A stretch of 47,944 nt of DNA, taken from assembly GCA_002314755.1 (NCBI GenBank), contig DCHC01000068.1, positions 1 to 47,944 on the forward strand, given 5' to 3'. Positions 43,148-47,944 of the stretch are shown one piece after another. Position 1 is the first letter of the stretch. The number at the start of each line of letters is the position of its first letter. The translations under genes and the position numbers were made by a program. Source of the DNA: Faecalibacterium sp. UBA1762. GTDB lineage: Bacteria; Bacillota; Clostridia; Oscillospirales; Ruminococcaceae. Under the pieces are notes generated by a model. That model was not told the DNA's origin, ran no database searches, and saw only the letters and a program-made list of their open reading frames with translations.

Positions 43148-43181
43148 TTAATTTGAATCTCTCTCCCACCCTCCAAATAAA

Positions 43182-43781
43182 TCAACGTATCTTTTCCAAC
43201 CGCACAACATGAAATGCATCCGGCGCTGTGATTCCGTTTTTGAACTGATAACCTAATCTCCGGTAAAAATCCACAGCAGTAATGGAAGGCCCGACCTCCG
43301 TTCGCCAGGCGCGGGCAAAGAACTCATCGTTTTCCAGCGTTTGGATCATTCGTCTACCAAGCCCCCGACCTCGATATTCGGGCAGGACGAAAACTGACAC
43401 AAGATAACTTTCTGTGGTTCTGCCCCAATATCCGGTAATACCCCCGCAGCCGATGATTTTTTCGCCGTCACAGATCACATAGAAATGCGTATCCTTCGCA
43501 CGCTCGGCAATCACCGTTGGGGAATGGCTCTCTGTATTTTCCTTGATAAACTCTGCCGGGTAGTCATCCGCATTGCTGATTTTGAGCGTTTCGCATATGA
43601 CCGATGAAACCGCAAATTCGTCCCCGTTTTGAAAAGGACGGATAAAAAAGGGATCCTCGACGCCGCTTTCCCTTGCGGCACGAACAGCCGCTGCGACAAA
43701 GTCCGTTTTGTCGAAAGTATATCCTTCTCTCTCATGTTCGTCTTTCTTCCACTGCTCCAGCTTCTCGTATTCTTTTGCCAT
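43182..43781 (-). CDS. GNAT-family N-acetyltransferase
   Basis: 199 residues. The first 45 residues are charged and helical (KEYEKLEQWKKDEHEREGY). The GNAT domain follows, with FIRPFQNGDEFAVSSVI near 46, YVICDGEKIIGCGGITGYWG near 101, VSVFVLPEYRGRGLGRRMIQTLE near 129 (the R-G-x-G-x-G/R acetyl-CoA loop) and AVDFYRRLGYQ near 167. The substrate is unknown. The start is ATG at 43781 behind GAAAGGG. It lies 34 bases upstream of the HEAT-like gene and is probably cotranscribed with it. Confidence 0.88.
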   Translation of the reverse strand: MAKEYEKLEQWKKDEHEREGYTFDKTDFVAAAVRAARESGVEDPFFIRPFQNGDEFAVSSVICETLKISNADDYPAEFIKENTESHSPTVIAERAKDTHFYVICDGEKIIGCGGITGYWGRTTESYLVSVFVLPEYRGRGLGRRMIQTLENDEFFARAWRTEVGPSITAVDFYRRLGYQFKNGITAPDAFHVVRLEKIR

Positions 43782-43849
43782 ATCCGATAGCCCTTTCCGA
43801 GCCGTCTTTTCTGTGTGTCGCGCTCTGCTTTTTCACGCCATAAAAACGA

Positions 43850-43906
43850 AGAAAACTACCCATAAGACGGTCACAATAATTTCTTTGTGACTGGGGCAGT
43901 TTTCTG
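43850..43906 (-). terminator. Terminator after the GyrI-like gene
   Basis: AGAAAACT (43850-43857) pairs with AGTTTTCT (43899-43906), with additional G-C pairs, and an inner GTCACAA/TTGTGAC stem. The minus strand continues with TCGTTTTTATG. It lies 7 bases after the stop codon. Confidence 0.85.
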
Positions 43907-43913
43907 TCACAGG

Positions 43914-44429
43914 TCAGTCCTTTACCGGCACCCAGATGCCGCACTCATAATCGGGCGACTGCGGGTCTCCGGCAGAATAAACCTCCAAGGTTGCCATGCC
44001 GTTGGCGTGATGTTTCTGCCCCTCATTCGGAAACCACTTTTGCCAAACCTCTGTGTTCAGCGCCTGCAAAGACTGCGGAATCGGGCCTTTTGCCGTAAAA
44101 ACAGCCCATGTGCTTGCAGGGAAAGTGTACAGCTCCAGTCCCTCCGGGACATCACCGCCCCGGTAAAGCCCGGCAACCCAATAGGAAAAGCCGCCCTCCG
44201 CATCGACACAGATGGCGTACATTCCAATACCGTTTTCAAGAATGGCTGCCTCCACCGGCGTTTCCGGTTTCATGGTCTGCCAAAGGTGCGCATATTTTGT
44301 GTTATACTCTCTATCCCAAAATTCCGGGCATTTTTGATAGCCCTCTTCGGGGCGGATCTCGGTATGAAAGCCGATAAAGGTCAGGGCTTGTTTCTTTTCG
44401 TATCTTACATTCATTGCAAATTCTCCCAT
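43914..44429 (-). CDS. Stand-alone GyrI-like (effector-binding) domain protein
   Basis: 171 residues, or 166 from the inner ATG (MNVRYEKKQALTFIGFH). The whole length is the GyrI/AraC-effector fold: PKxW-like KCPEFWDREYNTKYAHLW near 33-50, MYAICVDAEGGFSYWVAGLY near 70-89, ELYTFPASTWAVFTAKGPIP near 98-117 and YECGIWVPVKD at the end. In many genomes this domain follows an AraC-type DNA-binding part. Here there is none, and the stretch upstream has no helix-turn-helix in any frame. It could bind a small toxic molecule or act with a separate regulator. Confidence 0.85.
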   Translation of the reverse strand: MGEFAMNVRYEKKQALTFIGFHTEIRPEEGYQKCPEFWDREYNTKYAHLWQTMKPETPVEAAILENGIGMYAICVDAEGGFSYWVAGLYRGGDVPEGLELYTFPASTWAVFTAKGPIPQSLQALNTEVWQKWFPNEGQKHHANGMATLEVYSAGDPQSPDYECGIWVPVKD

Positions 44430-44593
44430 TCTTTTTTGTCAGCCGGATGATATGCCCGGTATGAATATCGTCCGTCAGCTTCCAATAAACATCACGGCTT
44501 GTATGGTGGTAAACAAAGCCACACTTTCCCTGTACATGTGCGGATCTCATATTTCCGTCAAAACGGCCATACTAATAGCATTATTATCCGGTT

Positions 44594-44781
44594 TTAGTCA
44601 ATTACATAGGTTTCCGGAATAGCCAAAACAGTTTTAAAAATCTGTCTGCTGTTTTCCATATCGAAAAATATAGGCCATCCGGCAATGGGCCCACATCGGG
44701 GTCCTTCGCTTATTGAATAACATCCCTTGCATCTGCTTCCTCAAAGGAACGCAGTTGCACCCGCTCTGTTTCTAAAAGCAT
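44594..44781 (-). pseudogene. GNAT acetyltransferase (RimJ/RimL-like) remnant
   Basis: From ATG 44781 the frame reads MLLETERVQLRSFEEADARDVIQ, a standard RimJ/RimL N-terminus, and meets TAA at 44710-44712. It continues AKDPDV, then a frameshift at GTGGGCCC leads into the frame reading GPIAGWPIFFDMENSRQIF and KTVLAIPETYVID, also typical of this family, before TAA at 44594. The catalytic two thirds are missing. This accounts for most of the 392-base stretch between the GyrI-like and CPBP genes. The rest (44430-44593) holds no gene I can support. Confidence 0.75.
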
Positions 44782-44821
44782 ATCTCAACCCCCTTCCCCG
44801 CTAAAGCTTTCAAATGGTTCT

Positions 44822-45652
44822 TTATCCATATCTTTTATCCTTTTCACTTTTATTCTCCTTATTTTCAGTCAATATCCATAGGGCAACCGATGCGCCAAAC
44901 CATACAACCCGATAAATATTGGTAACCAAATTTCCGGGGAATGTATCAAATAGCAGATTCCAGTCGTACACCACACCTATGGCGTCTATGAAAGCATGAT
45001 ATATTGCGCAGGCGATCACGCTCTTTGTCGCCTTGTAAAGTGCCGCTAACGCGAACGCCCAGATAAAAATCGTGATTCCGAAGCCGACAAGGCTGTCACC
45101 ATAATGGTTTGATGTGGGGTCAAGCCACAAATCAAGGTGCCACACATACCAAATTGCAGCTGTGATCAAAACGGAACCGGGAAAACCGATTTCATTATCC
45201 AGCGCAGGCTGCAGAAAACCCCGCCAACCTGTTTCTTCCGCGATTCCGACAAATGGAATCATCACAAGAAATCCAAGGGGCAGCAGATACCGAGGGGAGC
45301 CGTTTGGCGTTCCGTTTATCAAGGCAAAGGCCAGCGCCAAAAGGCAGAAGCCGGCGGTAAGCAAGCAGGTTTTCAGCTTTTGCTCTGTATGAAAAATCCG
45401 TCCGAAAAACACCCTGAGTTTGATTTTCTCCCTGAAAAGCGCAATCAGCAGCATCGACACAAAGGGTGCCGGGGTCGAAAAGAGCAGACCGATTGCGACA
45501 TAGAAGAAATAGCCGACCGACATTTTTCCAGTTTGCGCATAGGCCACCGAATGCGGCATCAGCCACAGCTTAAGCGTTACAAAGCAAAAGGTCCAAAGAC
45601 CGGCAACCAAAAGCAAATACAATAAAACAGGCTTTTTCGGTTCGTTTTTCAC
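44822..45652 (-). CDS. CPBP-family intramembrane metalloprotease
   Basis: About 276 residues with seven or eight membrane helices. The Abi/CPBP active-site motif is FVGIAEETGWRGFLQPALDNE (EETxxRG, metal-binding Glu pair). A second motif, AAIWYVWHLDLW, holds the conserved WHL histidine, and a third, IACAIYHAFIDAIGV, another histidine. Members process membrane-bound peptides or give self-immunity to bacteriocins. The substrate here is not known. GTG 45652 with GGAGGCTTAACA in front is preferred, 2 bases after the stop of the upstream gene. The longer frame to 45697 would overlap that gene. Confidence 0.88.
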   Translation of the reverse strand: MKNEPKKPVLLYLLLVAGLWTFCFVTLKLWLMPHSVAYAQTGKMSVGYFFYVAIGLLFSTPAPFVSMLLIALFREKIKLRVFFGRIFHTEQKLKTCLLTAGFCLLALAFALINGTPNGSPRYLLPLGFLVMIPFVGIAEETGWRGFLQPALDNEIGFPGSVLITAAIWYVWHLDLWLDPTSNHYGDSLVGFGITIFIWAFALAALYKATKSVIACAIYHAFIDAIGVVYDWNLLFDTFPGNLVTNIYRVVWFGASVALWILTENKENKSEKDKRYG

Positions 45653-45654
45653 TG

Positions 45655-46566
45655 TTAAGCCTCCAACCTTTTTTCTTGTATTTTTCCAAAACGACAAACA
45701 AGGCTTTGATAGTTGTTTACATTGGTTTGCAGCAGCTGTTCCGCTTCCGTTTTCACCTTTTCATAGCTTCCTCTGCTGAAATGAAGGGAGACAAGGTCGA
45801 TGCTTTTCACCTTTCCCTTGGCGAAGTTGCAAAAGCTGCGTATTGGGGCAGAAAGTGCGAACACCCAAACCGGCGAGATCAGGGTCATGCTTTCAAAAGC
45901 TTGCAGGTCAAAAGCAATCGGCTCAATAGGCATTTCCCATCTGTGCATTCCAAAGCGACCGCACCATAAAAAACCGAATAATCCGTCCGTTTTTTCTTTC
46001 GCTTTTATTTCGTATAGGTTCGCCCCGATTTCATCGGCTTTTTTGTATGCCAATGCCTTGCCGTAACCCATTCTGGAATAAAAGATGACCAGCTTTTTAC
46101 TGTCCTTTCCTATATTTTTGTATTCTGCCGGATGAAAAACAAAGGACCCCCGCTGATGCAGTACAAAGGAATAAAACCCGATTATTGCCTGCAAGAAGCC
46201 GAAAATAAAATACGCCGTCGACATAATATTAAAGGGAAACATATAAAACTGAATACAAATCCAAAGCATCAGCGTTCCGCCGAATACGCACCCTAAAACA
46301 TCGCCGATGCTTTTCTTTTTGAAAATCAGAAACGCCGCCGTCAGATTGGTTAGTCCGTTGACAATCAGTAAGGAGATACCCGAAAATATTAAATTTTGAA
46401 AAAGGATATCGGCAAAGGGGAGCTTTTGAAAATACGGCAGCATCGCATCCATACCCATGGCTTTTCCCGTTGGATCAATAAGCATACCGGCTGCCCCGGC
46501 TACCGCACCTAAGCCGATAAACAATGTCCAGAACAGCTGAATGATTCGCGTGGTTTTGTATTTCAC
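45655..46566 (-). CDS. Membrane protein fused to a flavodoxin-like domain
   Basis: 303 residues. The N-terminal part has four hydrophobic helices (about residues 8-28, 50-80, 88-110 and 115-135). The C-terminal part, from KKLVIFYSRMGYGKALAYKKADEIG near 156, is a flavodoxin-like fold with a phosphate-binding loop YSRMGYGKA, a middle strand SMTLISPVWVFALSAPIRSF and VSLHFSRGSYEKV. FMN binding is plausible, and the loop is a variant of the usual T/S-x-T-G-x-T. Fusion to a four-helix membrane unit is uncommon. The ATG at 46566 overlaps the stop of the upstream gene. It may pass electrons to, or sense redox at, the membrane, but the function is unassigned. Confidence 0.8.
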   Translation of the reverse strand: MKYKTTRIIQLFWTLFIGLGAVAGAAGMLIDPTGKAMGMDAMLPYFQKLPFADILFQNLIFSGISLLIVNGLTNLTAAFLIFKKKSIGDVLGCVFGGTLMLWICIQFYMFPFNIMSTAYFIFGFLQAIIGFYSFVLHQRGSFVFHPAEYKNIGKDSKKLVIFYSRMGYGKALAYKKADEIGANLYEIKAKEKTDGLFGFLWCGRFGMHRWEMPIEPIAFDLQAFESMTLISPVWVFALSAPIRSFCNFAKGKVKSIDLVSLHFSRGSYEKVKTEAEQLLQTNVNNYQSLVCRFGKIQEKRLEA

Positions 46567-46853
46567 TGTTCGGTTTCCTTCTTTTCTGTTTTCCGATTCT
46601 CTTCTCCGTCCGCTTGCTTAGAAATACGGGATCCGACGCAAAGCCCGATCAGCATACCGACTGAAATGCCAATCGCAAGGCCGCCCTCAAACATGGTACC
46701 CAGCGCTACGCCCATGCACATACCGATGGCAATGCCCTCAGATTCATAGGTTTTTCCGCTATTCTTTTCCTTTTCGGAATGTCTCGCGATAAAAATCGCG
46801 AGACAAAGCCCGATGGCGATCCATGGCGCTGCCGCTAAGATAAAATCTTTCAT
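46563..46853 (-). CDS. Small membrane protein with glycine-zipper
   Basis: About 96 residues. One helix at the start (FILAAAPWIAIGLCLAIFIA) is followed by a glycine-rich second segment, GIAIGMCMGVALGTMFEGGLAIGISVGMLIGLCVG. Its G-x3-G spacing can pack against another helix. The end is charged. ATG 46853 is preferred, with AGGA 12 bases upstream. The longer frame to 46910 reads through repeat copy B and is not a believable N-terminus. It is in an operon with the flavodoxin-fusion gene, with an overlapping stop and start. Confidence 0.7.
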   Translation of the reverse strand: MKDFILAAAPWIAIGLCLAIFIARHSEKEKNSGKTYESEGIAIGMCMGVALGTMFEGGLAIGISVGMLIGLCVGSRISKQADGEENRKTEKKETEQ

Positions 46854-46860
46854 TGTTATG

Positions 46861-46972
46861 ACCATTCCTCTCTTGGAATTGTGCCGCCCTGCGAAGCAGG
46901 TGCGCACCATTGCCTACGGTGCACAAGGCGCAAAACATGGTTGAAAAATTTATTTTTCAACCTTTGTACCCC
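46861..46972 (+). repeat. Dispersed multi-hairpin repeat, copy B
   Basis: It starts ACCATTCCT and has GGAATTGTGCCG, hairpin 1 (CCTGC-gaa-GCAGG, 46888-46900), hairpin 2 (GCACC with GGTGC, near 46905-46923), CAAGG, and hairpin 3 (GGTTGAAAAAT 46939-46949 with ATTTTTCAACC 46952-46962). It parallels copy A at 37961-38094. It sits inside an operon and its third hairpin covers the stop codon of the upstream membrane protein. Confidence 0.7.
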
Positions 46973-47328
46973 TTCTTTCTTCTTTTTACGAGAAACAGAT
47001 TGAGAAACTGCGCAAACGCGCTGATACTTAAGCCTGCCGGCAGATACCAGTTGTAATCATTTGGAGTAGTTCTCACGCCAATAGAAATTACGATCAAGCC
47101 CAAAGCGATAAATTCTAATGCAAGAATGACACAGCCAATAATACTTGCGTGCTCCAGTCTCGGCATGCAAAAAACCAGTACTGTGTAAACAATATAAAAA
47201 CCGTAGAGCGTATAACTGACCCAATTGGACCAGGGGAAGGACATTTGGGGGTTTGTCAAGGCTATGGCGATAAATATCAAACCCAATGCTACCAGAATGA
47301 TTCCGAAAATCGCATATCTGTTCTTCAT
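46957..47328 (-). CDS. Small four-helix membrane protein of unknown function
   Basis: 123 residues with four hydrophobic helices: FGIILVALGLIFIAIAL, SYTLYGFYIVYTVLVFCM, ASIIGCVILALEFIALGLIVI and PAGLSISAFAQFLNLFLV. The tail is basic (KRRKKGYKG). It lacks polar residues inside the membrane and any motif I know. It is the first gene after the promoter at 47431-47459 and leads the operon with the glycine-zipper, flavodoxin-fusion and CPBP genes. Its last codons and stop lie in repeat copy B. Confidence 0.7.
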   Translation of the reverse strand: MKNRYAIFGIILVALGLIFIAIALTNPQMSFPWSNWVSYTLYGFYIVYTVLVFCMPRLEHASIIGCVILALEFIALGLIVISIGVRTTPNDYNWYLPAGLSISAFAQFLNLFLVKRRKKGYKG

Positions 47329-47430
47329 TTAGCCTCTCCGTAAGTATGATTGCTATTTTTTCAAACCTGCCATTTTTGAACCAGTTACGCGCACATTTCC
47401 CGAAAAAACTGTAAAACAAGGTTCCCCTAC

Positions 47431-47459
47431 ATTATAGTGAACTTTTGGTCACATGTCAA
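47431..47459 (-). promoter_or_regulatory. Perfect sigma-A promoter with operator-like palindrome
   Basis: On the minus strand TTGACA (47454-47459) and TATAAT (47431-47436) are 17 bases apart, both perfect. The spacer is GTGAcC-AAAA-GtTCAC, a near-palindrome (47437-47452) of the size bound by TetR-type repressors, so a regulator would block RNA polymerase directly. The leader is about 95 bases to the ATG at 47328. Confidence 0.85.
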
Positions 47460-47472
47460 CAGGCTGAATGCG

Positions 47473-47506
47473 CAACGGGCACCGTATTATTTTACGGTGC
47501 CCGTTG
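47473..47506. terminator. Long perfect hairpin between the transporter and the membrane-protein operon
   Basis: CAACGGGCACCGTA and TACGGTGCCCGTTG form a 14-base perfect stem around a six-base loop. It lies 50 bases after the transporter gene on the minus strand. There is no T-run after it, so it could be a weak terminator or a binding site close to the promoter at 47431-47459. Confidence 0.55.
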
Positions 47507-47555
47507 ACAAAAGGAGTATGAAGAGGAAGAGGATGTCTTGAATAATGGGCAGCGG

Positions 47556-47944
47556 TCAGAGGCATAAAAACAACACAGCTGCGGTCCCGACTGCCAGTCC
47601 TACCCACTGACGGCGCGATAGCTTTTCTTTAAACAATACCACGCCGGAGGCTGTGGACAGTACCAGGGAGGCACCGTTCACCAGCGGAAAAAAGACCGCG
47701 CTGGGCATGACCCCGGTCAGGTATACATTAAATTCATTGGCTAACGCGCTGGTTAAGCCCAATACCAGAAACAGACCAACCAAAAACAGAATATGCTTTC
47801 GATTGTGACCGTTTTGCCTTGTACAGATAGCAACTGGCTTTTCTGTTTGGGCTTTGGGGGTTATCAAAAAGAGAACAAACGCGGAAATGGTAGCAAAAAT
47901 GCAGGCATAAACCAAAAAACCGACCAAGTCTGTATAATGGTGTA
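47556..47944 (-). CDS. DMT-superfamily (EamA-type) transporter, partial
   Basis: The last 129 residues of a gene whose start lies beyond the window. The frame is open to the edge (YTDLVGFLVYACIFATISAFVLFLI). Four helices follow, with FLVGLFLVLGLTSALANEFNVYL and the last-helix signature PLVNGASLVLSTASGVVLFKEKLSRRQWVGLAVG, which fits the second EamA repeat. These carriers export amino acids, nucleosides or drugs, and the cargo is not predictable. The end at TGA 47556 is normal. Confidence 0.85.
   Translation of the reverse strand, partial: HHYTDLVGFLVYACIFATISAFVLFLITPKAQTEKPVAICTRQNGHNRKHILFLVGLFLVLGLTSALANEFNVYLTGVMPSAVFFPLVNGASLVLSTASGVVLFKEKLSRRQWVGLAVGTAAVLFLCL

Noticed and set aside
46854..46910. 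N-terminal extension of the glycine-zipper protein
   Set aside because: These codons translate repeat copy B and give an unlikely sequence (VRTCFAGRHNSKRG).
1..47944. CRISPR array, insertion sequence, prophage or integron
   Set aside because: I found no regularly spaced repeats, transposase, integrase or phage structural gene on either strand.

Overview
The window looks like chromosomal DNA of a gut-type clostridium, probably Oscillospiraceae/Ruminococcaceae or a near relative. The grounds are a mid-range GC content, strong AGGAGG-type ribosome sites with ATG, GTG and TTG starts, sigma-A promoters (TTGACA / TATAAT), a T-box leader in front of cysS, a CpsB/C/D tyrosine-kinase capsule system, an AgcS sodium:amino-acid symporter, a mltG-U32 pair as in other Firmicutes, and many small GNAT enzymes. 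I see no transposase, integrase, phage gene or CRISPR array.

Positions 1-13100 (minus strand) are an exopolysaccharide (EPS) locus read from a consensus promoter at 13062-13089. In transcription order it holds an acyltransferase fragment, a VanZ-like protein, a large beta-helix surface protein, CpsC/Wzz, CpsD kinase, CpsB phosphatase, two family-2 glycosyltransferases, a Wzy-like polymerase, a polysaccharide pyruvyl transferase, an FrhB-like iron-sulfur protein and the start of a Wzx flippase. Three of these genes (flippase, second glycosyltransferase, surface protein) are each cut by one in-frame stop codon while the same reading frame continues with family-like sequence behind it. The acyltransferase has lost its C-terminus. 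The locus is therefore decaying, or is read through.

Positions 13200-24600 are mostly housekeeping: U32 peptidase-family RNA-modification protein, mltG, a DJ-1/PfpI protein, a GNAT protein, tmk, pcrA with a structured leader, an AgcS symporter, an endonuclease/exonuclease/phosphatase-family protein and a tRNA-dihydrouridine synthase. Two serine tRNA genes with their own promoter and terminator follow. Positions 25100-30970 carry a GH43/GH32-like five-blade propeller protein, a pair of half-size chromate transporters, a PocR-AraC regulator, a HAD phosphatase and cysS with its T-box.

Positions 31050-36710 (plus strand) form one tight catabolic operon: M24 metallopeptidase-like protein, HpcH/HpaI aldolase, zinc alcohol dehydrogenase, enolase-superfamily dehydratase, PIG-L deacetylase and a DUF4380/mutarotase-like protein. 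It has a strong promoter and a 180-base leader with a possible attenuator. Facing it on the minus strand are a PHP phosphoesterase, a TIM-barrel glycoside-hydrolase-like protein and a URO-D-family protein. Dehydrogenase, dehydratase and aldolase together suggest a non-phosphorylative sugar-acid route. The M24 and PIG-L members do not fit any route I know, and no transporter or kinase is present, so this is the best candidate here for an undescribed pathway.

Positions 41300-47944 (minus strand) are small accessory genes: a P-loop kinase, a YoaP-type GNAT, a HEAT-like protein cut by an in-frame TAG, another GNAT, a stand-alone GyrI-like domain, a GNAT remnant (TAA plus frameshift), a CPBP protease, a membrane-flavodoxin fusion, a glycine-zipper protein and a four-helix membrane protein. 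The last four appear to form one operon, read from a perfect promoter with an operator-like palindrome. A dispersed multi-hairpin repeat occurs near 38.0 kb and 46.9 kb. The window ends inside a DMT/EamA transporter gene.
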